A stretch of DNA of 64,000 bases from Acidimicrobiia bacterium (GTDB lineage Bacteria > Actinomycetota > Acidimicrobiia > Spongiisociales > ZC4RG35). Shown here one piece after another: positions 1-8,145 of this stretch; within the stretch, counting starts at the first letter, position 1, and every line of letters begins with the position of its first letter. A program made the position numbers and the translations under genes. Where the stretch lies: the NCBI GenBank assembly GCA_028284765.1, contig JANQRA010000002.1:305832-369831 (forward strand). Reading direction: 5' to 3'. The notes below the pieces were generated by a model that saw nothing but the letters and a program-made list of their open reading frames with translations, did no database searches and was not told the DNA's origin.

Positions 1-1128
1 GTGCTCGACCCAGAGAATCTCTGCGACGAACGGACCCTCGACGTAGGAAGCAACAACATCACCAGCACCCTCGCCACCAAAGACGGTGTCGTCGCCGCGG
101 TTCGCGTTAGCGACGCGGAACGAGCCGTCTGAGAAGAGAGTGTTCTCTGTGCCACTGTCGAAGTACGTGCCGTTGGAGACGGTCGCGGCGAACGCGCCGG
201 TCTCCCACTGGTCGACGATTACGGAGCCAGCTGAAGGCTCATTCACACCGGAAACGGTGTAGAGGACCGTGAGGGCCTCCTGGGCGCCAGCGTTGGCGAT
301 GTAAGCGTCGATGTCTTCCTGAGTGACATCTTCAGGTGCAATGTCGTTGTCCGGATCGTCGTCGGCAAGTGACGCGTCGACGATGGCCTGAGTCGCATCT
401 TCATCGGTGATCGAAGCCGTGGCTGCCTCAGAGGCGGCACGTGCTTCGTCCACGAACGGCGCCCAGTAGTGGCTGGGCACAAAGGACGCGAACCCAACAC
501 CGTTGTTCCAGACTGCCAGACCGGGTGCTGAAGCGAACTCGACCCTGACGGTGTAATCGTCGGGAGCCGTGATGCTCAGAACGTCGGGCGGGAAGTTGGC
601 GGCATGGTTCGAGCCGAGGCTGAACTCACGCACGGTGTCGAAGTAGAAGGCCAGGTCGTTGGCGGTCACCGGAGTGCCGTCGGACCATGTCATGTCCTGA
701 CGCAGGGGCTGCTCAACAACCCAGACATCGCCTTCTTGGACCGCCTCAACCGGAGCGTCGGTACCGGCGACTGCCGGGATGTAGACGAATCCAGGGAGGG
801 AGGTCGTGAAGAGCGCTGTCTTTCCGCTCGTCAGGTAAGCCTGGTTCTGCGACGAGCTCTCGGTGTCGAGAGCCGCCCACCAGTTGTCGGTGGTGATGTT
901 GGCGATCATGCCGATGCGAAGAGAGCCTTCACCCGCCGATGGGGGTGGGGTCTCGCCGCCTCCGCCGCCACCACCATCACCTTCAGTGGTGGTTGTTGCT
1001 TCGCCTCCGCCGCCACCAGTGGTCGTGGTGGTGTCTTCGGTGGTTTCACCGGAGCATGCAGCCACGATCATGGCAAATACAGCGAGGAGAGCGAGCAACC
1101 GCAGCCCAAAGGGCTTTGTTACTTTCAC
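1..1128 (-). CDS. ABC transporter substrate-binding lipoprotein, family 5 (partial, 3' end outside window)
   Basis: Exported binding protein of a probable oligopeptide or related ABC importer; 376 codons are visible and the C-terminus lies beyond base 1. I chose GTG at 1128 because GGAGGA at 1135-1140 is a well-placed ribosome site and the peptide from there is a signal sequence with lipobox IVAAC (lipid Cys about residue 25). A low-complexity Thr/Gly linker follows, then the fold, including MTWSDGTPVTANDLAFYFD, a hallmark of the SBP_bac_5 family. No permease or ATPase gene is visible. A Thr-rich linker after the lipid Cys recurs in other exported proteins here. Family is secure; the substrate cannot be read from sequence. 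Confidence 0.85.
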   Translation of the reverse strand, partial: MKVTKPFGLRLLALLAVFAMIVAACSGETTEDTTTTTGGGGGEATTTTEGDGGGGGGGETPPPSAGEGSLRIGMIANITTDNWWAALDTESSSQNQAYLTSGKTALFTTSLPGFVYIPAVAGTDAPVEAVQEGDVWVVEQPLRQDMTWSDGTPVTANDLAFYFDTVREFSLGSNHAANFPPDVLSITAPDDYTVRVEFASAPGLAVWNNGVGFASFVPSHYWAPFVDEARAASEAATASITDEDATQAIVDASLADDDPDNDIAPEDVTQEDIDAYIANAGAQEALTVLYTVSGVNEPSAGSVIVDQWETGAFAATVSNGTYFDSGTENTLFSDGSFRVANANRGDDTVFGGEGAGDVVASYVEGPFVAEILWVEH

Positions 1129-1228
1129 TTAGTTTCCTCCGAACTAGGGATAACTGCGACCCCGCTAGGGAGTCACGAGGAGACACAATAGATGTTCGAA
1201 GGCCGATATGCCTAGCGCGGAATTCCCG

Positions 1229-1250
1229 ACCTGTCAGACCTCCGACAGGT
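1229..1250. terminator. Short hairpin overlapping the 3' end of the AI-2E-type gene
   Basis: ACCTGTC at 1229-1235 pairs with GACAGGT at 1244-1250 across an 8-base loop. It spans the stop codon of the upstream minus-strand gene. There is no T-run, so Rho-independent activity is doubtful. The segment contains CTGTCAGACC, which also occurs upstream of the DUF222-HNH gene. Confidence 0.3.
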
Positions 1251-2319
1251 CCGCGGACTCCTCCCCCTCGTCGAGAATCACGTCATACGATCGCCTCGAC
1301 TCGGAGATGATGGCCTGGATGATCCCGGTCATGGGTAGGGCCAACAGGATCCCGATGGCGCCCATCAAAGTGCCTCCGATGATGATGGCTCCGACCGAAA
1401 CGGCGGGATGGATCTCCATGGTGCGGGCGGTGATCCTCGGAGAGATCAGGTAGTTCTCGAGCTGCTGATAGGCCGTGAACCACAAAACGACCCAGAGGGC
1501 AGTCGCGGGTGTTTGAAATGTCAATGCGACTAAGGCCGGGAGAATGGCAGCGATGTAGGTTCCAACGACTGGAATGAACTGGCTGATGATCCCAACGAAA
1601 ATCCCGAGCGAGATCGCAAACGGCACTTCCAGCAGATAGAGGAAGAATCCGTTCACGACTGCCGAGATGAACGCCAGGATCAGCCGCGAGTAGATGTAGC
1701 CGCCCATCTTCTCGACGGCGACATCCCAGATGTGAAGAGCTCGCCGTTGCTGCGCCTCGGGCATCATCGACAGGACTGTTCGCTGGAGTTGTGGCAACTC
1801 GGCAATCATGTAGAAGGAGAAGAGGGCCACCGTGGTCGCAAAGATCAGGAAGCCCACGATCGACGATGTGATGCCGATCACACCTCCGACAACTGTGCTG
1901 CCGACACTCTGGATCGCTCCGAGGATTTGGGTTCCGATCTCGTCGACATCGAATTCGCTCACGTCGATTCCCAGTCCCTCCAAGAAATCGAACAAGCCTT
2001 CCACTAGGTCTGGGATCGCGTTTATCAAAAACTCGACCTGTTCCACGAAGACGGGCAACAGGAGAACGAACAGAACGACGCTTATGACGGCTGTGGCGAG
2101 GAAAACCACACCCGTCGCCACACCACGACGCCATCCGCGTTTGGCGAGGTAGTGGACAGGTGGCTCGAACGCCACCGCCACGAAGAGCGAAACGAACACC
2201 ATGAAGACGACCTGGGAGATCTGACCCAGAAGCCACAGAGTCACTGCAACTCCGATGAGGACCAACGCCACCGTCAGAGTTCGCTTGATGAAGAGGTCCG
2301 TATCAGCTCGGTCGTTCAT
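1234..2319 (-). CDS. AI-2E family transporter (PerM/YdiK-like)
   Basis: Integral membrane protein of 361 residues, the usual family length. It opens with a short polar segment and a pair of hydrophobic helices (about residues 12-55), followed by further helices, a central soluble part, and a C-terminal block with IIIGGTLMGAIGILLALPMTG, typical of the family. Members have been linked to autoinducer-2 export or Na+/H+ exchange, but most are uncharacterised, so the substrate is unknown. It is divergent from the acyl-CoA-synthetase-like gene with 61 bp between starts, and lies 105 bp upstream of the binding-protein gene, which appears to have its own start region. Confidence 0.85.
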   Translation of the reverse strand: MNDRADTDLFIKRTLTVALVLIGVAVTLWLLGQISQVVFMVFVSLFVAVAFEPPVHYLAKRGWRRGVATGVVFLATAVISVVLFVLLLPVFVEQVEFLINAIPDLVEGLFDFLEGLGIDVSEFDVDEIGTQILGAIQSVGSTVVGGVIGITSSIVGFLIFATTVALFSFYMIAELPQLQRTVLSMMPEAQQRRALHIWDVAVEKMGGYIYSRLILAFISAVVNGFFLYLLEVPFAISLGIFVGIISQFIPVVGTYIAAILPALVALTFQTPATALWVVLWFTAYQQLENYLISPRITARTMEIHPAVSVGAIIIGGTLMGAIGILLALPMTGIIQAIISESRRSYDVILDEGEESADLSEV

Positions 2320-2380
2320 GCCGGAAGCAGGGTAGGAACAGCGGACTGTCGCACTTGGTCAATCCGATACGCTCGTTGCG

Positions 2381-4312
2381 ATGTTCGAGATCGCATGGGC
2401 CCCCGATCAACCAACCGCGGATGCGACCAACACGGCTCGGTTCATGCGGGACCACGGCATCGCCTCCTACGCCGATCTCGTGAAACGTTCCTCAGTTGAT
2501 CCTGAGTGGTTTTGGGACGCCGTGGTCGACTTCCTCGGGCTCCCTTTCGATACTCCATATCGAGCAGTTCGGGACACCTCCCGTGGCCACCCATGGGCCA
2601 CCTGGTTCCTGGGTGGTGGTTTCAATCTGTCTGTCGCCTGTGTCGACCGCTGGGCTGAGGAGACTCCGGACCATCCGGCCATTCGGGCCATGAAGGAGGA
2701 CGGCCAGAGCCGAACTCTCACCTACGCGGAGATGGCCGAGCGAGTCGAACTGCTGGCCGGCTCCCTCAGTGAGCTTGGTGTTGGCCGGGGAGACGCTGTT
2801 GCCGTTTATCTGCCCATGTCCCCAGAGGCAGTCATCTCGCTCCTCGCCGTCTCCAGAATCGGAGCAATCTTCATTCCAGTGTTCTCCGGATACGGAGCCG
2901 ACGCAGTTGCCGCTCGTCTGATCGACCCGAAACCCAAAGCTCTCATCTGTGCGGACGGCTTCACACGGCGAGGACGGCAGATCAGGATGAAAGAGGTTGC
3001 CGACGAAGCCATCACCAAGGCTGATGGATTGGAGAACGTGATCGTCGTCAGGTATTCGGACAGAGACGACACACCTATGACGTCAGAGCGGGACGTGTGG
3101 CTTCACGACATCTTGAAGGGCGCGACGCCGAAAGGTGCCGTCTCGACGTACACCGAAGATCCGGTCCTGATTGCCTACACATCTGGGACTACAGGCAAGC
3201 CCAAGGGTGCGGTTCACGTTCAGGCGGGACTCACGGTGAAACTGGCACAGGAAGGTGCTTTTCAACTCGACGTGAAGCCAGACGACACCCTCATGTGGGT
3301 GACGGACATGGGTTGGATCATGGGCCCATGGATGGTCATTGCCGGACTTGCCAACGGAGCCACGATCGCAACATTCGATGGCGTCCCCAACTACCCGAAT
3401 CCAGATCGCCTCTGGGAAGTCGTCGACAAGCTTGGTGTCACGACTCTCGGCCTCTCCCCCACGCTGGTGCGCGCCCTCCAACCTCATGGGTCAGCTGAGG
3501 CTCGAAAGCATGATCTCTCAGCATTGCGTCTCTTCGGGTCGACTGGCGAACCGTGGAATCCGGAGCCGTGGCGCTGGCTCTTCGAAGAAGTCGGTGAGAG
3601 CAAACGACCCATCATCAACATCTCTGGCGGAACCGAGGTCGGGGCATGCATTCTCTCGGCCAACCTCCTGCAAGGCATCAAGCCGACTTCGCTGGGTGCA
3701 CCCGCCTTGGGGATCGATGCCGATGTTTATGACGAGGAAGGCAACCCGATACGCGATGGCAACGTAGGCGAACTCGTCATCCGTGGATCGTGGCCGGGTA
3801 TGACGAGAGGATTCTGGGGTGAGCCCGATCGCTACATCTCGACTTACTGGTCGAGATTCGAAGACACCTGGGTCCATGGAGACTGGGCTTCAGTCGACGA
3901 GGACGGCTTCTGGTATCTCCACGGGAGGTCCGACGACACGTTGAACATCGCCGGCAAACGGATCGGGCCTGCAGAGATCGAGTCCGTGGCCGTGAGCTTG
4001 GAAGAGGTGACGATGGCCGCCGCCATCGGATTGCCCGACGAGGTGAAGGGAGAGGCGATTGCGCTCTATCTGGTCCCCGCTCCCGGGGTCGAACCGGACG
4101 CATCACTAACGGGGCGAGTATCAGATGCCTGTGATGATGCGCTGGGAAAGGCGTTCCGACCACGGTCCATCGATTGGGTCGGGGACCTCCCGCGCACTCG
4201 GTCGCAGAAGATCATGCGCCGAGTGGTGAAGAGTCTCGCCATGGGTGAGGACCCTGGCGACCTGACCAGCCTGGAGAACCCGGAGAGCCTGGAGGGGATC
4301 ACCGAGCTTTAA
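2381..4312 (+). CDS. Acetyl-CoA-synthetase-like AMP-forming acyl-CoA ligase
   Basis: Adenylate-forming enzyme that would activate a carboxylate with ATP and join it to CoA in the cytoplasm. The 643 residues match acetyl/propionyl-CoA synthetase length. Visible are an N-terminal cap, the P-loop-like YTSGTTGKPKGAVH near residue 265, MGWIMGPWMV, the adenylate-binding region ISGGTEVG, the hinge GRSDDTLNIAGKRIGPAEIE, and the C-terminal catalytic Lys in TRSQKIMRR near residue 609. The last motif is normally TRSGKIMRR, a common place for acetyl-lysine control; here Gly is Gln. The downstream hydrolase is on the same strand with a gap of about 120 bp. The chain length of the substrate is not predictable with confidence. 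Confidence 0.85.
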   Translation: MFEIAWAPDQPTADATNTARFMRDHGIASYADLVKRSSVDPEWFWDAVVDFLGLPFDTPYRAVRDTSRGHPWATWFLGGGFNLSVACVDRWAEETPDHPAIRAMKEDGQSRTLTYAEMAERVELLAGSLSELGVGRGDAVAVYLPMSPEAVISLLAVSRIGAIFIPVFSGYGADAVAARLIDPKPKALICADGFTRRGRQIRMKEVADEAITKADGLENVIVVRYSDRDDTPMTSERDVWLHDILKGATPKGAVSTYTEDPVLIAYTSGTTGKPKGAVHVQAGLTVKLAQEGAFQLDVKPDDTLMWVTDMGWIMGPWMVIAGLANGATIATFDGVPNYPNPDRLWEVVDKLGVTTLGLSPTLVRALQPHGSAEARKHDLSALRLFGSTGEPWNPEPWRWLFEEVGESKRPIINISGGTEVGACILSANLLQGIKPTSLGAPALGIDADVYDEEGNPIRDGNVGELVIRGSWPGMTRGFWGEPDRYISTYWSRFEDTWVHGDWASVDEDGFWYLHGRSDDTLNIAGKRIGPAEIESVAVSLEEVTMAAAIGLPDEVKGEAIALYLVPAPGVEPDASLTGRVSDACDDALGKAFRPRSIDWVGDLPRTRSQKIMRRVVKSLAMGEDPGDLTSLENPESLEGITEL

Positions 4313-4431
4313 GGCACGGACCACACCACCAGCCATGGGAGCTCACAGGTGCCGTTGTGGGTGATGGCTTCGGATACGGGCGCCGTTCTGGAAAGCTCGC
4401 GGTCGTTGGATTGCGGGAGAATGGAGTGAGG

Positions 4432-5241
4432 ATGGACCCGTTGTTCGTTGATGGTGCGGGCGGTCGCGTCGCCTATTGGGTCGATGGACAGGGCGAATGC
4501 GTGGTCCTGACTCATGGTGCAACGATGGATCACGGTCTCTTCGCTCCCCAGACACAGGAGTTGAGTACTTGGTACAAGGTGATCACCTGGGACGTTCCTG
4601 CCCATGGTCTATCAAGACCGTACGACGGCTTCACCCTGAACGGCGCTGCAGACATTCTCATCTCGATCCTCGATGCCGAAGACGTCGCAGGCGCACACCT
4701 GGTGGGACAGTCGATGGGCGGGTATATCTCGCAGATCGCCGCCATGGAACATCCGGATCGGGTCAAGTCGATCACGACGGTTGGCTCGACACCACTGAAG
4801 CCGTCCAGTTTCAGCAAGCTTGATCGAGCGCTGCTCAAACTGACACCGATGCTCTTGCGTCTGTACCCGTACGACTATCTCGTCAAGGCGATCGCCCACC
4901 AAGTGGCCGATTCCGACGGTGCGCGTAGCTACGCGCTCGACACTTTGACTGCATTCACAAAGGGCGAGATCGCGAGCATCTCGTCTCAGGTGTATTCGGA
5001 TGCGATCGCCAACTCGACCGAGTCAGCGCTACCGGTGCCTGCGTTCGTCACGTTCGGGGAGAATGACCGAACCGGGAAGGTCGCCGAATACTCTCGAAGG
5101 TGGGCCGAAATGGATGGACATCCCCTCTACGTCGTTCCGGATGCAGCTCACAACGCAAACATGGACAATCCCGCCGACTTCAACAAGGCGCTTCACACGT
5201 TTCTTCAGAGTCACACCCGAGGGCGAGCTCCAGGGGACTAA
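4432..5241 (+). CDS. Alpha/beta hydrolase
   Basis: Soluble hydrolase of 269 residues. The nucleophile elbow GQSMGG places Ser near residue 94, the acidic residue is likely in FGENDRTG, and the catalytic His is in DAAHNANMD near residue 240. The oxyanion-region motif LTHGATMDH is close to the N-terminus. The reading frame is open upstream to 4357, but I chose ATG 4432 because GGAGTGAGG precedes it and the family's first strand begins a few residues later. It may hydrolyse an ester, lactone or thioester; the neighbouring acyl-CoA ligase hints at acyl metabolism, but that is weak evidence. Confidence 0.8.
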   Translation: MDPLFVDGAGGRVAYWVDGQGECVVLTHGATMDHGLFAPQTQELSTWYKVITWDVPAHGLSRPYDGFTLNGAADILISILDAEDVAGAHLVGQSMGGYISQIAAMEHPDRVKSITTVGSTPLKPSSFSKLDRALLKLTPMLLRLYPYDYLVKAIAHQVADSDGARSYALDTLTAFTKGEIASISSQVYSDAIANSTESALPVPAFVTFGENDRTGKVAEYSRRWAEMDGHPLYVVPDAAHNANMDNPADFNKALHTFLQSHTRGRAPGD

Positions 5242-5293
5242 TCGCGCTTCCGTCCCTCGCTAGCGCTCGGGCTACCCATCGAAACAGCAAACG

Positions 5294-5320
5294 GTGGCTT
5301 GCGCGAACCACGGTTTTTTT
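5294..5320 (+). terminator. Rho-independent-type terminator for the alpha/beta hydrolase
   Basis: GTGG(C)TT at 5294-5300 pairs with AACCAC at 5306-5311 across GCGCG, and GG plus seven Ts follow. It sits about 50 bp after the hydrolase stop codon, on the correct strand. The stem is short, with one bulge, so strength is uncertain. Confidence 0.5.
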
Positions 5321-5386
5321 GGGGGCCAAGCACACCGAGACAGCCGACCCAGCCCGCGCACAACCGGCACTGTGCGATCGCCTGCT

Positions 5387-5405
5387 GGCAGGGCACGAAC
5401 CTGCC
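5387..5405. terminator. Hairpin in the convergent gap
   Basis: GGCAGG (5387-5392) and CCTGCC (5400-5405) form a perfect 6-bp stem with a 7-base loop. No T-run follows on either strand. It may help terminate transcription or be part of an unrecognised RNA. Confidence 0.35.
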
Positions 5406-5593
5406 GCGCCCACCGCCCCGCGTCTGCCTCTACTTGGGGGGGCATCCTTGATTGCCAACGGACTTCGTCCTAATGCCTCCGCCTCCCAGAACCAGTCGCG
5501 TCAAAGGGGTTCCACCCTCACGAATTCGAATCGACATGGACAAGTCGGCCGAACAGACGCCGGTCCGTTGGCCACTACCGCCGCGTCCGCTTT

Positions 5594-6364
5594 TTACTTC
5601 GGGGGCATACGCGTGGCCGCGTCGAGGCGGATGACCTCCCCGTTGATCATCTCGTTCTCGACGATTGCCTGGACCAGGTGGGCAAAGTCGGCGGGTGTGC
5701 CGAGGCGTTTGGGAAACACATGGAGCGCCGCCAGTGAGTCCTTCAACTCCTGGGGAGCCCCAGCCAGCAGCGGAGTGTCCATGATTCCGGGGGCGACAGT
5801 GTTGACCCTGATTCCGACGCTGGCGAGATCGCGGGCGATCGGGAGCGTCATCCCCACCACTCCGCCCTTCGACGCCGAGTACGCAGCCTGACCAACCTGA
5901 CCCTCGTAAGCCGCGATCGAAGCAACGTTGACGATCACACCACGTTCGCCATTCTCCCCCGGCTCGTTTTGAGCCATCACCGCCGCTGTGTTTCGGATGA
6001 CATCGAACATGCCGATCAGGTTCACCCCGATGGTGAACTTGAACAGATCGAGATCAAACATGGACCCGTCCCGAGACAGCATCCTCTGCGCCGGAGCCAC
6101 ACCGGCCGCGTTGATGAGGACGTCGATACCTCCAAAGGCCTCAGCTGCGCCCGCCACCGCCGCGGCAACATCGTCACCAGACGACACGTCGCACTGGATG
6201 AAACGGGACCGATCTCCCAGCTCCTGAGTCGCCTTCTTGCCACGATCCTCGTTGATGTCCATCATCACGACCGAACCGCCCGATGCGACCATCCTTTCGG
6301 CCACCCCAAATCCCAATCCCGAGACGCCGCCCGTGACCAGTGCTGTCGATCCTTCTACCTGCAA
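5594..6364 (-). CDS. Short-chain dehydrogenase (3-hydroxyacyl-CoA dehydrogenase type II-like)
   Basis: NAD(P)-dependent oxidoreductase of 256 residues with the classical SDR layout: TGGVSGLGFGVAE cofactor loop at about 10-22, CDV, NAAGVAP, catalytic Ser in VASIAAYEG, the YSASKGG Tyr/Lys pair, and IRVNTVAPGIMDTPLL. The insert after NAAG with DLDLFKFTIGVNLIG, and FPKRLGTPADFAHLV near the end, resemble the HSD17B10/FadB-like subgroup that oxidises 3-hydroxyacyl-CoA. That subgroup call is by resemblance. It is divergent from murI with 36 bp between starts and ends towards the alpha/beta hydrolase. Confidence 0.85.
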   Translation of the reverse strand: MQVEGSTALVTGGVSGLGFGVAERMVASGGSVVMMDINEDRGKKATQELGDRSRFIQCDVSSGDDVAAAVAGAAEAFGGIDVLINAAGVAPAQRMLSRDGSMFDLDLFKFTIGVNLIGMFDVIRNTAAVMAQNEPGENGERGVIVNVASIAAYEGQVGQAAYSASKGGVVGMTLPIARDLASVGIRVNTVAPGIMDTPLLAGAPQELKDSLAALHVFPKRLGTPADFAHLVQAIVENEMINGEVIRLDAATRMPPK

Positions 6365-6400
6365 TCAGCCCTCCAATTCATCTGAAGCCGACGGTAGCCC

Positions 6401-7159
6401 GTGATCGGGATGTTCGACTCCGGGATGGGAGGCCTCTCCGTGCTCAAAGAAGTGCGACACCTCCTTCCCCATGCCGACCTCCTCTACGTCGCCGATCAGG
6501 CACGTGCTCCCTACGGCGTGCGCGATCTCGACAGCGTCCTCGAAATCAGCCTCGAAATCGCCGACTGGCTTGTGTCTGCGGGAGCCGACACCCTTGTTGT
6601 CGCATGCAACACAGCTTCCGCCGCCGCCCTCGAAGAGATCAGGGCCAGACACAGCGCGGTGCCCGTGGTTGGTATGGAGCCCGCCGTGAAACCTGCTGCC
6701 GCCATGTCTGAAGCCAACGTGGTCGGCGTCTTCGCTACAGGAGCGACCTTCCAGGGTCGACTCTTCGACTCGGTGGTGGCACGACATGCCAAAGGGACAC
6801 GAATCGCAACGATGGCTTGTCCGGAGTGGGTAGATCTCGTGGAGAACGGACACATCTCGGGGAGAAGAGCGGCCAAGCTGGTTTCTTCGGCGGTTGATCC
6901 CGTCGTGGCCAAAGGTGCGGACGTTTTGGTCCTCGGCTGCACCCACTTCTCCTTCTTGCGAGAGCTGATCGAACAAGCTTCTGGGCTCCCGGTGATCGAC
7001 CCGGCTCGCCCTGTTGCCGAGAGGGTCCAGTCGGTGGCGGCTTCCGCCGGTGGGAGTGGTTCGATCCGTCTCCTCACTTCTGGCGATGTCGACAAATTCC
7101 GGCGCATCGTCGGAGAGCTCACACAACTATCCGCGGACTTCGGGAGATATCCCGAATGA
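6401..7159 (+). CDS. murI: Glutamate racemase
   Basis: Cofactor-independent racemase that supplies D-glutamate for peptidoglycan. The 252 residues include the N-terminal DSGMGGLSVLKE, the first catalytic Cys in VVACNTASA (near residue 69) and the second in VLGCTHFSFL (near residue 180), the pair that takes and gives the alpha proton. It starts with GTG at 6401, only two codons before the conserved FDSGMGG, so an earlier start is unlikely. Its last bases overlap the next gene by ATGA, implying translational coupling with isochorismate synthase. Confidence 0.95.
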   Translation: MIGMFDSGMGGLSVLKEVRHLLPHADLLYVADQARAPYGVRDLDSVLEISLEIADWLVSAGADTLVVACNTASAAALEEIRARHSAVPVVGMEPAVKPAAAMSEANVVGVFATGATFQGRLFDSVVARHAKGTRIATMACPEWVDLVENGHISGRRAAKLVSSAVDPVVAKGADVLVLGCTHFSFLRELIEQASGLPVIDPARPVAERVQSVAASAGGSGSIRLLTSGDVDKFRRIVGELTQLSADFGRYPE

Positions 7160-8145
7160 ACTACACATGGATTGACCGAGGCCGAGGCCTGACGCCTGCG
7201 GGCGATATCCGGCTGATCGAAATCCACGGCGACCGATATCAGGAAGCGATGGCTGCGCTCAAATCCGCCGGTGGAGAACGTGCCTTTGCATCATTCACCT
7301 TCGACCCGGTGTCGGAGGGATCGATCGTTGTAGTTGCAGATCGGTTCGAGGAGTACAAGCCGTCGACCAGCGGAGAGCCGGTGCAATACGCGATCACCGA
7401 AGATGGAGTCGAGGCTTGGACGCATGCATACGGCGCAATGACTTCGGCCATCGCCAGCGGCATGGTCGAGAAGGTCGTCCTCGCCCGCCAGGTACTGATC
7501 GATTCTCCGAATGACATCGACACCGCGGTCCTGACCGACAAGCTTGCTGCCCTCAACCCAGACAGCTTCGTCTACAACATCGACGGGCTCGTGGGAGCCA
7601 GTCCGGAACTGTTGATCAGGGTCGAGGGTGGGTCGCTGACAACTCAGGTATTGGCTGGCACCTCACTCGAGGAGTTTGGACTGACCGGACCCAAGATCAC
7701 AGAAGAGCACAACCTGGCCGCGGAATCGGCCCTCGTGTCGCTGCAGCGCCACCTGACTACTTGGAACACCAGCCCGACAACCACTCGACAGGGGCGCATG
7801 GTTCATGCGGGAACCGTGATCCGCGGCGAACTGCGGGAGGGAACTGGAATCCTCAACGTTCTGGCCGATTTGCATCCAACGGCTGCTGTTTGTGGAACAC
7901 CCCGCGCAGAGGCGATGGATCTCATACGAAGTCACGAACTACCACGTGGCCGATATGCGGGACCGGTCGGTTGGTTCGACAGCCGAGGGAATGGCGTCTT
8001 CGCGTTGGCACTTCGCTGCGCATTCGTCGAAGGCAACAAGGCGACTGTCTACGCAGGTGGAGGCCTGGTTGCCGGTTCGACATCTGAAGACGAATTGGCC
8101 GAGACGGAACTCAAGCTTCGCCCCATTCTCGACGCGTTGGATTAG
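7156..8145 (+). CDS. menF: Isochorismate synthase (menaquinone pathway)
   Basis: Converts chorismate to isochorismate, the entry step to menaquinone. The chorismate-binding fold is clear: MVEKVVLARQV, LAGTS, EEHNLAAESALVSLQRHL, HPTAAVCGTPRAEAM, GRYAGPVGWFDSRGNG and YAGGGLVAGSTSEDELAETELK. At 329 residues it is compact, with a reduced N-terminal part compared with E. coli MenF (about 430). The adjacent convergent menD and menC favour MenF over a siderophore-type enzyme. It overlaps murI by 4 bp and its stop overlaps that of menD by 4 bp on the other strand. Confidence 0.9.
   Translation: MNYTWIDRGRGLTPAGDIRLIEIHGDRYQEAMAALKSAGGERAFASFTFDPVSEGSIVVVADRFEEYKPSTSGEPVQYAITEDGVEAWTHAYGAMTSAIASGMVEKVVLARQVLIDSPNDIDTAVLTDKLAALNPDSFVYNIDGLVGASPELLIRVEGGSLTTQVLAGTSLEEFGLTGPKITEEHNLAAESALVSLQRHLTTWNTSPTTTRQGRMVHAGTVIRGELREGTGILNVLADLHPTAAVCGTPRAEAMDLIRSHELPRGRYAGPVGWFDSRGNGVFALALRCAFVEGNKATVYAGGGLVAGSTSEDELAETELKLRPILDALD

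Larger units (their letters stand above)
5242..5593. other. Convergent intergenic region without a recognisable gene
   Basis: This 352 bp stretch lies between two genes that end towards each other. I see no convincing ORF or tRNA. It holds two stem-loops (5294-5320 and 5387-5405), a T7 tract at 5314-5320, and G-runs. It probably contains terminators for both neighbours; a small RNA cannot be excluded. Confidence 0.5.

Noticed and set aside
604-1310. Several plus-strand ORFs over the binding-protein gene
   Set aside because: They are antisense shadows of the solute-binding protein, whose frame has a ribosome site, signal peptide and family motifs.
5500-5560. Possible tRNA from a TTCGAATC T-loop-like string
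   Set aside because: The flanking bases do not form a T-stem and no acceptor or anticodon arm can be drawn.
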